The notes: generated from the sequence alone by a model not told the origin. Positions 46,423 through 54,856 are shown, counted from the stretch's first letter. The stretch: DNA of 64,000 bases from CAYNUJ01 sp964573255 (GCA_964573255.1 CAZNJB010000001.1:62001-126000), one strand, 5' to 3'. Made by a program: numbers and translations.

Positions 46423-47935
46423 TTTCCTTCTCCTTAAATAATTGATATGAGATAATTGCAGAAATGATTGAAACTAAGATTGCAATGGCGGCTGCAACTC
46501 CGGGATTTTCACCGGTTGCTGAAGTAAACGGGACGGGAAGTTTAGCATAATACATCAGAAAATGAACGACTATAGCAACTAAAGAAGAAATAATTACTAC
46601 CTTATTATTTATTTTTTTGTTGAAAAGTCCAATTAAAATAGGCAAAAATGCCGCTGAAAAATAAGCATAAACTCCGTTTTGAGCAAAAATCGCCACGCTT
46701 AGTTTCGGATTAATCAATTGGTCGTATGAAAGAATTACGGTAATAACTGCCAGAACTCCTATCACAATTTTATTGATAAGAATAAGTTTTTTATTATTCT
46801 CCTCTTTGTTCAAAGAATACTTTCTACGCAAAAGCGGCTTTATGATATCCGATGTTATTGTTGTTGATAAAGATTGAATTAGTCCTTCTAAAGTTGATAT
46901 TCCGGCGGAAATTAAACCGAGTATTACGATTAAACCCAGAATCACTGGAAATTCCTTAACCACATATGCAGAGACTATTCCGTCTAATTTTAGAGGAACA
47001 CCGTTAACAGTTAAATCCGGGAATGTTATGCGAGCATAAAAACCCACAAAAACAACCAGGAAGAAAATGAATTCGACTATTACTCCCGTTATTAAATACC
47101 TGTTAACGTCTCTTTCTGTTTTTAACAACAACGATTTTGTTATAATGTGAGGCTGACAAACAATCGCAACTCCGATAATTATTTGTGCAACAAAAATTTC
47201 GAAATAATCCCTGAACAAAAAACTCTCTTTATTTGTAGTTAAAACCAATTTAGAATCAATTGATTCCAACTTTTGAAGAAAACCATGAATTCCATTGCTG
47301 AAATGTTCGTAACCCGACCCGAGAAGAATAAAAGCGACTATTAACATCAAAACCGCTTGAATTGAATTGGTATAAACCATTGAATTTGCGCCCCCGAACA
47401 TCATGTAGCAAAAGATAAAAGTCACAATTCCGATTAGTACTGCAAATTCGTTTGCATCCAATGTCTTCGAAAGAACCTTGGTCAATCCAACTACTATTAA
47501 AACAATGAATGTTATTAACAGAAGTGAGAGAAAGGCAAAGAATATTCCGTAACCTTTACTTTCATATTTTGTAGCCATCCATTGAGCCATAGTTAAGGCT
47601 TTTACATTACTTCCATGCCTTCTAAATCCTTTTGTTAAAACCACCAAGGAAATAAGAGCTGCAACAGGAAGCACAATACCGTAAGATAAAAATCCACTTA
47701 AGCCGTAAAGCGCTATAAATCCGGGATTAATTATAAAAGTAGCAGCAGACGTCATAGATGCGGCTAAAGCCAAGCCGACAGCAACGGGAGAGAAGTTAAT
47801 ATTTCCGACAGCATAATCGCTGATATTCCTTATTTTTAATGCCCCCCTGATAACAAAGAAAAGCGTTACAGTTGCGTAAAGTGTTATCAGAACCCAACCT
47901 GCAAAGATCAAACTATTTGCTTCTGTTCCTTTCAT
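46403..47935 (-). CDS. Sodium:solute symporter (SSS family)
   Basis: This is a membrane protein of about 510 residues with 13 helices, starting at the ATG at 47935 just past the upstream stop; an ATG 24 bases earlier overlaps the KAS III-like gene and is possible. SSS signatures are DYAVGNINFSPVAVGLALAASMTSAATFIINPGFIALYG and FCYMMFGGANSMVYTNSIQAVLMLIVAFILL. It resembles the monocarboxylate/pantothenate side of the SSS family more than sugar symporters. Next to an acyl-CoA ligase, import of an organic acid is the likely task (inference). Confidence 0.88.
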   Translation of the reverse strand: MKGTEANSLIFAGWVLITLYATVTLFFVIRGALKIRNISDYAVGNINFSPVAVGLALAASMTSAATFIINPGFIALYGLSGFLSYGIVLPVAALISLVVLTKGFRRHGSNVKALTMAQWMATKYESKGYGIFFAFLSLLLITFIVLIVVGLTKVLSKTLDANEFAVLIGIVTFIFCYMMFGGANSMVYTNSIQAVLMLIVAFILLGSGYEHFSNGIHGFLQKLESIDSKLVLTTNKESFLFRDYFEIFVAQIIIGVAIVCQPHIITKSLLLKTERDVNRYLITGVIVEFIFFLVVFVGFYARITFPDLTVNGVPLKLDGIVSAYVVKEFPVILGLIVILGLISAGISTLEGLIQSLSTTITSDIIKPLLRRKYSLNKEENNKKLILINKIVIGVLAVITVILSYDQLINPKLSVAIFAQNGVYAYFSAAFLPILIGLFNKKINNKVVIISSLVAIVVHFLMYYAKLPVPFTSATGENPGVAAAIAILVSIISAIISYQLFKEKESVKLSY

Positions 47936-47939
47936 AATT

Positions 47940-48935
47940 TCATAAAACAAATGCAGCACAGGCGAATGCTAATCCCCCGCCGGAACCGATAAATATAACC
48001 TTATCTCCTTCCTTTAATTTATTTTTTTCACATGCATCGTTAAAAGCCATCGGAATACAAGCCGATCCGGTATAACCGTATCTGTCCATTATCGTATGCC
48101 CTTTCGAACGATCGACATTAAGATTATCCAATGTTTTCCAAATGCTATTGATATTTATCTGAGTCATAAAAAAGTGATCAATTTCGGATGTATCCCACCC
48201 AAGGCTCTCCGCTGCTTCTCGAATCATTTTTGTCCAGATAGTGGGATTTAATTCTTTAGGAAATTTTTTGACAAATTTTAACAAGTGATCCTTGTTTTCC
48301 AATACTTGTTGTTTGATTGGATTCCTTGTTCCCCCTCCGTAAATTCCCATCCAGCTATTATACTGCCCCTCTGTAAATAATCTGCTATACTTGAATCCCT
48401 TATCTTCTTCTTCCGTAGAAGATAAAACAAACGCACCTGCTCCATCGGCAAATAGAGTTACCGTTTTTTTGTCCTGCAAATCCAAATATTTACTCATATT
48501 ATAAGCGCCTATAACCAAAATGTTATTATATTTTTCATCGGCTCTTATAAATTTTGAACCAATATCTAATGCAGTTACAAAACCAGCGCAGGCTGCATTA
48601 ACATCGAAGGTACCTGAATTTAACGCACCCAATTCATACTGCACAACCGATGCAGTTGAAGGTGAAATATATTCAGGCGTATCCGTAGCAACTATTATTA
48701 AATCTAAATCTTTAGCGGATAAATTTGCTCTTTCTAAAGCTACTTTTGCCGCATTTATTGAAAGAGTGGAAGTTGATTCATCTTCGGTAGTCCATCTTCT
48801 TTCACGAATTGTTAAATTTTCTCTCAACCACGTATCAACATCTTCTCCCAATAAATCATTAAAATATTGATTTGTAATGATACGTTCCGGAACGTAAATT
48901 CCAGCAGATTTGATATAAGAATTCCTAAATTTCAT
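47940..48935 (-). CDS. KAS III (FabH)-like thiolase-fold protein with altered catalytic triad
   Basis: This 331-residue thiolase-fold protein has the FabH-type nucleophile C116 in DVNAACAGFVTAL, the ITNQYF start region and a Gly-rich end (FIGSGGGLAFACAAF). In FabH the His of HQAN and the Asn of GNTSA complete the triad. Here the aligned segments read FFMTQIN and RYGYTGSAC, giving T258 and Y288 instead. Decarboxylative condensation as in FabH is therefore doubtful. A non-decarboxylating acyl transfer, Claisen condensation or thiolytic cleavage is possible. It sits between a FabG-like SDR and a symporter/ligase pair, so it may act on a beta-keto-acyl thioester in an acid pathway. Confidence 0.85.
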   Translation of the reverse strand: MKFRNSYIKSAGIYVPERIITNQYFNDLLGEDVDTWLRENLTIRERRWTTEDESTSTLSINAAKVALERANLSAKDLDLIIVATDTPEYISPSTASVVQYELGALNSGTFDVNAACAGFVTALDIGSKFIRADEKYNNILVIGAYNMSKYLDLQDKKTVTLFADGAGAFVLSSTEEEDKGFKYSRLFTEGQYNSWMGIYGGGTRNPIKQQVLENKDHLLKFVKKFPKELNPTIWTKMIREAAESLGWDTSEIDHFFMTQININSIWKTLDNLNVDRSKGHTIMDRYGYTGSACIPMAFNDACEKNKLKEGDKVIFIGSGGGLAFACAAFVL

Positions 48936-48948
48936 TTATTCCTTTCAG

Positions 48949-49689
48949 CTAAACAATAATTCCTCCGTCAACGCTTAATACAGCGCCATTAATAAAACTA
49001 GCTTCATCGCTTGCTAAAAACGCATAGGCATTTGCTATATCTTCAGGTTTCCCCAACCTTCCCAACGGAGTTTTTTCCTTAACAATATTAATTATATTTT
49101 CAGGCATAGCAGCTACCATCTCGGTAGCAATGAATCCGGGTGCAACGGCATTAACACGGATTCCCTTCCGTCCCAATTCACGTGCCCAAACTTTTGTCAT
49201 CCCTATTACGCCTGATTTGGTTGCCACATAATTTGTTTGGCCAAAATTTCCATAAATACCAACTACCGAACTTGCATTTAAAATAACACCCGAATTCTGT
49301 TCCAGCATATAACCGCTAACTGCTTTTGTGCAATTAAAGACCCCGGTTAAGTTAACATCAATTACTCTTTGCCACTGTTCCGGTGTCATTTTTTTCAATG
49401 TCGCATCCATCGTTATGCCGGCATTATTTACGAGTATATCGATTCTGGAATACCTTTCTATGATATTTCTAACTGCAGTTTCAACCTCATCATACTTGCA
49501 TACATCCACCTTTCGATATGAAACACTAAAACCGGAATCCATACATTCTGATACTAAATTGCCCCCTTTTTCATCCTCCAAATCCCAGAACTCTACAGTA
49601 GCTCCTCTATCTAAAAATTTAAGAACCGTAGCTTTTCCAATACCTTTTGCTCCGCCAGTTATAACGGCTATTTTCTTTTCTAACGACAT
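48949..49689 (-). CDS. FabG-like SDR (3-oxoacyl reductase/3-hydroxyacyl dehydrogenase type)
   Basis: I use the ATG at 49689 (246 residues), which gives the standard FabG length and has AGGA 8 bases upstream; an ATG at 49740 would add 17 residues over the operator. The motifs are TGGAKGIGKAT (11-21), NNAG (88-91), S141, Y154 and K158 (YVATK), and GFIATEM. FabG relatives interconvert 3-oxoacyl and 3-hydroxyacyl thioesters with NAD(P)H. In this array it probably works on the same thioester as the KAS III-like protein 13 bases downstream. It is preceded by a copy of the 20-bp palindrome also found before the regulator. Confidence 0.88.
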   Translation of the reverse strand: MSLEKKIAVITGGAKGIGKATVLKFLDRGATVEFWDLEDEKGGNLVSECMDSGFSVSYRKVDVCKYDEVETAVRNIIERYSRIDILVNNAGITMDATLKKMTPEQWQRVIDVNLTGVFNCTKAVSGYMLEQNSGVILNASSVVGIYGNFGQTNYVATKSGVIGMTKVWARELGRKGIRVNAVAPGFIATEMVAAMPENIINIVKEKTPLGRLGKPEDIANAYAFLASDEASFINGAVLSVDGGIIV

Positions 49690-49710
49690 AATCATTCCTA
49701 AAATTTCTAA

Positions 49711-49730
49711 CGTTTGAAATTTATAAAACG
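49711..49730. promoter_or_regulatory. Second operator-like palindrome (degenerate) before the FabG-like gene
   Basis: CGTTTGAAATTTATAAAACG matches the perfect palindrome at 50241-50260 at 18 of 20 positions. It lies between the regulator stop and the SDR start, 21 bases before the ATG. Two near-identical sites in such positions point to regulation by the GbsR-like protein. Confidence 0.75.
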
Positions 49731-49746
49731 TTAAGTACAAAAAAAT

Positions 49747-50232
49747 TTACTTATAAATTTTTTCTCTTTCTTTTGACCATTCCTTTAAAAAATTATCGAA
49801 ATGCTTTTCCATTAATTCGTAGAATTTTTGCATTTCGGTCAATCGCTTTTTCAAGTAATTAAGATTAGAAGATTTTTCTTTCTGCACTACTGTTTTCAAC
49901 TGTTTTGCCAATCTGGTATTGGCCTTAACTAATTCAAAATTATTTCTAAAAGCATTTTCAAAGATTTCGGGTTGAATTTCGTAATAATCTTTCCGACTGT
50001 TAATTTGCCATACTCGCCTAATCAAATTCTTATCCCTCAACCTTTTCATTATCTGACTAACCGGACCTTTACTTCTGCCGAGAGTTTTTGCAATTTCTTC
50101 TAATGAGAGAGGTTCGTTCGAGGAGATCAATAAGGCAACAACATGCCCCATCAACTTGCTGAGTCCGAAAGCTGTATAAGCATGACCGAAATTAATGATA
50201 ATATCTTTTTTTATTTTTTCTTCTGATGTCAT
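49747..50232 (-). CDS. GbsR/MarR-family transcriptional regulator
   Basis: This 161-residue protein has a MarR-type winged helix (about 35-85: LSLEEIAKTLGRSKGPVSQIMKRLRDKNLIRRVW). A C-terminal helical region (about 95-160) with coiled-coil character probably dimerises. It resembles GbsR-type regulators, which sense small osmolytes or acids. It heads the minus-strand array 41785-50232. A perfect 9-2-9 palindrome ends 8 bases before its ATG and recurs before the next gene, so it very likely represses itself and the operon. The inducer is unknown; an acyl-CoA or free acid is the natural guess. Confidence 0.85.
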   Translation of the reverse strand: MTSEEKIKKDIIINFGHAYTAFGLSKLMGHVVALLISSNEPLSLEEIAKTLGRSKGPVSQIMKRLRDKNLIRRVWQINSRKDYYEIQPEIFENAFRNNFELVKANTRLAKQLKTVVQKEKSSNLNYLKKRLTEMQKFYELMEKHFDNFLKEWSKEREKIYK

Positions 50233-50240
50233 GTTATTTC

Positions 50241-50260
50241 CGTTTGAAATTTTTCAAACG
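50241..50260. promoter_or_regulatory. Perfect palindromic operator before the GbsR-like gene
   Basis: CGTTTGAAA-TT-TTTCAAACG is a perfect 9-2-9 palindrome that ends 8 bases upstream of the regulator's start codon. This is the expected place for an autoregulatory site. Its copy at 49711-49730 strengthens the reading. Confidence 0.8.
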
Positions 50261-50319
50261 AATGAAATATAAGTTTTTGCTCTTTATTTGTCAAATTAAT
50301 CTTCAGGACGTCAAACCAT

Positions 50320-52344
50320 CTAATTATAAAGTTCCCATGCAAAACCGAAACGGAAACTTATTCCCTTCCTTGGGTAATACGGAACCGTAAAATATTTATT
50401 GTCAGTTAAGTTCTCCAGAATTAAGTAGACAATTGCTCTGTCGCGAATCATCCCAGAAAAAAAGAGATCGATTTGATAAGATTCACGAGTGAGTTGATTA
50501 AACGATTGCAGGTTATTTTGGCTATCGTTGTATAAATATGCTGTCAGCATTTTTTCGAAATCGTAAATTCTATATGACTGTTTACCCTGCGCATATAAAT
50601 TAACGCCTGCCTTCATTTTTAGATTTCTATTAAATAATGTATCGACGTAATAAAGACCTCCTGTGAATGTCCACTCCGGTAAAGTAATGAGATCATAATT
50701 ATTTTTCTGCAGATAATAAGAAGAATTAACTTCCAAAAGTATATTCATATATTCAACGGCAGCGGATAAATTAAAGCCCGAATTATTCTTTTTACCGTAA
50801 ACTGCAGAATTAACATAATGATTCTTAAGCGAATCGTTACTCCCGCCCCATAAATACCAGACTGCATTTTCATTAACGGATTTAAAATAGCTTAATGAAA
50901 TGGAACCAATTCCCATTTCCATATTAGCCGAAACATTTAATTCCTGTTCACTAATTTTTCTTTCACTCGGAAGGTAAAATAAATTGTAAACGCTTAAAGG
51001 TTTATCAGTGTAAGTGTATCCACCGGAAATCCTCAAAAAATCTGTTAATCTAAAGTCTATATTTGTGCCTGCAGAGAAATACGAAGAATTATTATAATTC
51101 AAATATTTGCCAAATGCCGAATGAACAAAATTGGTTAAATATGATTTTTTTAAAAGAACGCTTAAGCTGCTTTTGGTAAATGAACCTTCGCTAGAAATAG
51201 TGTGTAAGTTATAGTTGTTGCGTTCGTAATCTGCCGACATTAACACACTAGCATCCGATAGACTCAACTTGTAGGATAATTTACCACCTATCGTTTTAGA
51301 CCTGTTATTATTTTTGATTACGGCATAAGCATTATTTAATCCATCTTCATTTTGTCTGAATTCCTTCAAACCGGAGAAATAGTAGAGATCCAATATCACA
51401 GGCTCAGTACCAAACAATTTCATCAGAGACCGAAATACTACTTTGTTATTCGTGATTTTTTGATATCTCTCAGTAAAATTAACGGGAGCTTCGATAGGAC
51501 TATACAGAATTTCATTCGCTCTATTAGAAGAATAATTTCGCAATATTTTGTCGTAATCAACTCCTCCGTTTAGTTGTGCATTAATATCCGTATAATAATA
51601 ATTAAGTAAGAAATTGAACGTATTGTTCAACATATAACGCGCATTAATACTTCCTTTCCAAATTCCATATTCCGAATTTTTATAGTCAGAGGCTACACTT
51701 CTATTGGTTACACCGGCACTAATATTAAATCTTTTGAAAGGGTATAAGTTAAATTGTGCATCGATAAATCCTTCGTCGTTCGGAGCTTGATAGTATCTAA
51801 TTTTGGTTAATGGTTTAACGGCAATCTTATCTCTGCTTATTAAATTAATTGCCGCAGTATTGTTTAAGTTACTGTTTAATATAGAGGCAGATGAATTTAA
51901 GTATTCAATAGTATCAACTATCTCAGAACGAAAAGAATAAGCATCCAAACCGCTTCCGGTTCTATCGCTAAAATCGAGACCATCAACAAATATATTCAAC
52001 TCGGAATTGCCGGCACCTAAATAGTTCAATTCATTCGGAAAACCCATTACACCCAAATTCTGCAAGTATCCGAAAGGGAGATAATTGAACCAATCACCCA
52101 AATAAATATAATCCTTAAAATTCAACTGACTCTTAGTGAAGAATCTGTTATCATTTAAGATTGCAGAGCGTTTCGAAACAAATATAGGTTTTAATGTATC
52201 GTATTGAACTGTAAAGGAAGAATCCTGAATTGATAAAGAATCAGCAACATTAACAGAGGTAACTGTCTGTGCGCTTACGGAAAGTCCAAACAAAAATAGA
52301 AACAGTATGAGAGTCTGCCAAAATTTTGATATCATATTAACCAT
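50320..52344 (-). CDS. TonB-dependent-receptor-like outer-membrane protein
   Basis: This 674-residue protein has a signal peptide (about 5-25, ending SVSAQ; an alternative start three codons later is equally good). A plug-like region (about 75-175) contains LGDWFNYLPFGYLQNLGVMG, NIFVDGLDFSDRTG and IEYLNSSASIL. About 480 residues of barrel strands follow, ending YYPRKGISFRFGFAWELYN. The plug is short and lacks a clear TonB box or carboxypeptidase-like domain, so it may be an atypical receptor or a porin with a plug. It lies 87 bases upstream of the regulator gene on the same strand, with no operator palindrome before it. Possibly part of the same uptake system. Confidence 0.7.
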   Translation of the reverse strand: MVNMISKFWQTLILFLFLFGLSVSAQTVTSVNVADSLSIQDSSFTVQYDTLKPIFVSKRSAILNDNRFFTKSQLNFKDYIYLGDWFNYLPFGYLQNLGVMGFPNELNYLGAGNSELNIFVDGLDFSDRTGSGLDAYSFRSEIVDTIEYLNSSASILNSNLNNTAAINLISRDKIAVKPLTKIRYYQAPNDEGFIDAQFNLYPFKRFNISAGVTNRSVASDYKNSEYGIWKGSINARYMLNNTFNFLLNYYYTDINAQLNGGVDYDKILRNYSSNRANEILYSPIEAPVNFTERYQKITNNKVVFRSLMKLFGTEPVILDLYYFSGLKEFRQNEDGLNNAYAVIKNNNRSKTIGGKLSYKLSLSDASVLMSADYERNNYNLHTISSEGSFTKSSLSVLLKKSYLTNFVHSAFGKYLNYNNSSYFSAGTNIDFRLTDFLRISGGYTYTDKPLSVYNLFYLPSERKISEQELNVSANMEMGIGSISLSYFKSVNENAVWYLWGGSNDSLKNHYVNSAVYGKKNNSGFNLSAAVEYMNILLEVNSSYYLQKNNYDLITLPEWTFTGGLYYVDTLFNRNLKMKAGVNLYAQGKQSYRIYDFEKMLTAYLYNDSQNNLQSFNQLTRESYQIDLFFSGMIRDRAIVYLILENLTDNKYFTVPYYPRKGISFRFGFAWELYN

Positions 52345-52586
52345 TAATAATTACTGCTAAAATAAGAATAAAATTAATTTGATAAAACGATGTTCGTCTC
52401 AACCTTAATCCATCGATAAATTGAAGAAGTACTTCAATATTGAGTAATATTTATCGATATATAAAGCATATAATTAACAAAAAAAATTTTTATATACCTT
52501 TTGATATAATAAAAAAAAAATTTATTTTATACATATACTTTTTCACATAACTTAAATAAACACTAACAAATATAGGGGTTAAACCT

Positions 52587-52880
52587 ATGGCAAAAAAACC
52601 AATGACAAAAGGTGATATCGTAAATCATCTTTCGAAAAAACTTGGTGTAACAAAAAAAGCAGCTAACGATTTTCTTAATGAATTCGTTACGCTTGCTCAT
52701 AAACAAGCAAAAACCGGTTTCACAATTCCGGGCCTTGGAAAACTTTATGTTTCTACTCGTAAGAAAAGAAAAGGTCGCAATCCTGCTACCGGTGAAACAA
52801 TTGTAATTCCTAGCAAGAAAGTTGTTAAATTCAAAGTATCTAAAACAGCTCAAGATGCTGTTTATCCACCGAAAAAGTAA
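52587..52880 (+). CDS. HU/IHF-family DNA-binding protein
   Basis: This 97-residue HU-type protein has TKGDIVNHLSKKLGVTKKAANDFLNEFV (dimerisation helices) and FTIPGLGKLYVSTRKKRKGRNPATGETIVIPSKKVVKFKVSK, with the DNA-binding arm and the RNPATGE intercalation motif. It compacts and bends DNA. The Lys-rich C-terminus is slightly longer than canonical HU. It is a single-gene unit followed by a terminator. Confidence 0.95.
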   Translation: MAKKPMTKGDIVNHLSKKLGVTKKAANDFLNEFVTLAHKQAKTGFTIPGLGKLYVSTRKKRKGRNPATGETIVIPSKKVVKFKVSKTAQDAVYPPKK

Positions 52881-52882
52881 TT

Positions 52883-53413
52883 TTATTTCTTTTTTACAGC
52901 CCGCTTCGAGCGGGCTTTTTTTATTTTAGCCGGCGGTTCAAGATCTTGAATCTTTTTCAAAAGTTGCTGATATAATTCCTTCGGGATGTTACTTAAAATT
53001 ATAGTCAATAATTTGTTGTAACCCTTCATATGCTGGTTAATGCCTATTTTTACGCCGGAATTTGTAGTAATGTAAACAGGACGCATTGGATTACCGGTAA
53101 ATATTCCACCTTCAATTTTTTCGATCTCAGAATGCTTTATTTCGAACACTTTTCTTCTATTCATAAAATCTTTACAAATCATTTTCTCGTTATCTGCTTG
53201 AATGATGAAAGGAAAATGTTTGTAGACGTTGATATAAAATCTATTAATCACATAAATAAGCAGCACATGAACTGCTAACGGAAAAACATACAACCAATTT
53301 TTGAACGTTCCGCCCAATGCTATCAAAGCCGATATCAACAGTAATGCTGTAATAAATAAATTAGCGTAACGATAAATAAATCTTGCAAAAAAGGAATACT
53401 TAAATTCTTTCAT
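52883..53413 (-). CDS. Two-helix membrane protein with PH-like domain, unknown function
   Basis: I place the start at the ATG at 53413 (176 residues); a GTG at 53521 would extend the frame by 36 residues with no ribosome site. Two hydrophobic segments (LFITALLLISALIALGGTF, LYVFPLAVHVLLIYVI) sit near the N-terminus. A cytoplasmic beta-rich part (FIIQADNEKMICKDFMNRRKVFEIKHSEIEKIEGG) follows that looks like a bacterial PH/YdbT-like domain. The C-terminus is very basic (KKARSKRAVKKK). I do not recognise a function. Its last codons are encoded by the terminator of the convergent HU gene. Confidence 0.7.
   Translation of the reverse strand: MKEFKYSFFARFIYRYANLFITALLLISALIALGGTFKNWLYVFPLAVHVLLIYVINRFYINVYKHFPFIIQADNEKMICKDFMNRRKVFEIKHSEIEKIEGGIFTGNPMRPVYITTNSGVKIGINQHMKGYNKLLTIILSNIPKELYQQLLKKIQDLEPPAKIKKARSKRAVKKK
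52898..52922 (+). terminator. HU terminator, embedded in the convergent coding sequence
   Basis: A perfect 8-bp stem AGCCCGCT / AGCGGGCT with loop TCG is followed by a run of T after the HU stop. The same bases encode the Lys/Arg-rich tail of the minus-strand gene. Confidence 0.92.
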
Positions 53414-53583
53414 ATTTTCTGTAATTTTTATTTTAAATTGAATTACTAAATTAACTATTTTAATTTCATTTATGTCAAACTCATCGAATATATTTCTCAA
53501 CCGAGGCAATTTCTTCCGCACAGGAAAAATTTTTTTTTAATTTGAATAAAAACTCTATTAGAGTGTAATATAATTATTAGGAT

Positions 53584-54105
53584 ATGAAAAAGTTAACGAA
53601 AAGCGAAAAGGCGGAATTCGAAATGATAGTGAAGAAGAATATGCGGCGCGGCTATTTCGCTGCATTGAGTATATTAGGCTCTCACGACGATGCCGTTGAA
53701 ATATCTCAACTGGCATTTGTAAAAGCATATAAAAATTTCAAAAATTTCGATCGCAATAAGAATTTCTTCACATGGTATTATACAATTCTGCGAAATTTAT
53801 GCTTTAATTTTATTAGAGATCACAAAAAATTTGTGGCAATAGATTCTGTGCTGGAAATGGAAAGCCCTTCCAGAGAAGCGGATCCACAGCGTTTGGCAGA
53901 AGATAAACAAAAAGAAGAGTTAATTAATCAAGCCTTGAATGAATTAAATCCGGAAGACAGAGAGATAATTATTTTACGTGAATTCCAAAATTATTCTTAC
54001 AAAGAGATTTCCGATATGCTGCAAATACCGGAAGGTACTGTTATGTCAAGATTATATTATGCCAGAAAAAAACTTGCCCAAAAGTTGGAGGGTATAGAGT
54101 TATGA
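53584..54105 (+). CDS. ECF-type RNA polymerase sigma factor
   Basis: This 173-residue sigma-70-family factor has region 2 (about 25-90: HDDAVEISQLAFVKAYKNF and FFTWYYTILRNLCFNFIRDH) and region 4 (about 115-165: LNPEDREIIILREFQNYSY, EISDMLQIPEGTVMSRLYYARKKL). Regions 1.1 and 3 are missing, as in ECF sigmas. It starts 30 bases after ACTCTATTAGAGT (52-64 of block 53500), a short palindrome that could be a control site. It overlaps by 4 bases with the next gene, which is in the position of an anti-sigma factor. Confidence 0.93.
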   Translation: MKKLTKSEKAEFEMIVKKNMRRGYFAALSILGSHDDAVEISQLAFVKAYKNFKNFDRNKNFFTWYYTILRNLCFNFIRDHKKFVAIDSVLEMESPSREADPQRLAEDKQKEELINQALNELNPEDREIIILREFQNYSYKEISDMLQIPEGTVMSRLYYARKKLAQKLEGIEL

Positions 54106-54545
54106 ATGAAAGATTTATCTATTTAAATGAAAGATATCTTTCCGGTGAAATTACAGCGGATGAAGAAAAGGAACTGCAAGAATTATTAGAAAATTCCGAA
54201 GAATTAAAAGCCGAGTTTGAAGAACAGAAAAAAATAACGGAGGTTCTAAAAAAAATGAAGCTAAAGAATCCGGACGCAGAAGTATGGGATGCTTATTGGC
54301 TCGGAATTTACAATAAAATTGAGCGGGGATTAGCATGGATTATCATTTCAATAGGCGCCATCCTATTGCTTGGTTATAGTGCAGTTGAAGCACTGCAAAA
54401 CCTTATAGAAGATACTTCTATGCCGTTAATTATTAAAATTGGCAGTTTATTATTAGCTATTGGTTTTATAATTTTGTTTGTTTCGTTAATTAGAGAAAAG
54501 ATATTCAAAGCGAAACATGACAAATATAAGGAGATCCAAAGATGA
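54102..54545 (+). CDS. Putative anti-sigma factor, two-helix membrane protein
   Basis: This 147-residue protein has a cytoplasmic N-terminus with NERYLSGEITADEEKELQELLE (typical of the helix start of anti-sigma domains). Two membrane segments are present (AWIIISIGAILLLGYSA and IIKIGSLLLAIGFIILFVS). The zinc-binding H-x3-C-x2-C motif of many anti-sigma factors is absent. Gene order and 4-base overlaps with both neighbours make an anti-sigma role likely but unproven. Confidence 0.72.
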   Translation: MNERFIYLNERYLSGEITADEEKELQELLENSEELKAEFEEQKKITEVLKKMKLKNPDAEVWDAYWLGIYNKIERGLAWIIISIGAILLLGYSAVEALQNLIEDTSMPLIIKIGSLLLAIGFIILFVSLIREKIFKAKHDKYKEIQR

Positions 54546-54856
54546 TAATTACTACCGCTCCGGAAATTGCCGGGAAAGAGATCAAGAAAACTTTTGGAAT
54601 TGTTGAAGGCAATACAATTCGCGCAAGGAATATCGGAAAGGATATTATAGCATTATTCAAAAACATTTTAGGCGGCGAAATTGAAGAATATACCAAACTG
54701 CTCGCCGAAGCGAGGGAACAAGCAATGGATAGAATGAAAGCCGAGGCAGAGGCATTGGGCGCAAACGCAATTGTCAACTGCAGATTTTCAACAAGCTACA
54801 TAATGCAAAATGCTGCAGAAATTCTTGTTTACGGTACGGCAGTCCTTATCGAATAA
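54542..54856 (+). CDS. YbjQ/UPF0145 family protein
   Basis: This 104-residue protein of the YbjQ family has MIITTAPEIAGKEIKKTFGIVEGNTIRARNIGKDI and EALGANAIVNCRFSTS, which form the usual small pentameric fold. It overlaps the putative anti-sigma gene by 4 bases. Family function is unclear; heavy-metal binding has been suggested. Its place at the end of a sigma/anti-sigma operon suggests a stress-response part. Confidence 0.88.
   Translation: MIITTAPEIAGKEIKKTFGIVEGNTIRARNIGKDIIALFKNILGGEIEEYTKLLAEAREQAMDRMKAEAEALGANAIVNCRFSTSYIMQNAAEILVYGTAVLIE

Noticed and set aside
47940..48935. Label FabH for the KAS III-like protein
   Set aside because: The canonical His and Asn are replaced and the gene is not in a fatty-acid synthesis cluster.
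49328..49717. 129-codon ORF on the plus strand
   Set aside because: It is antisense to the FabG-like gene and has no domain features.
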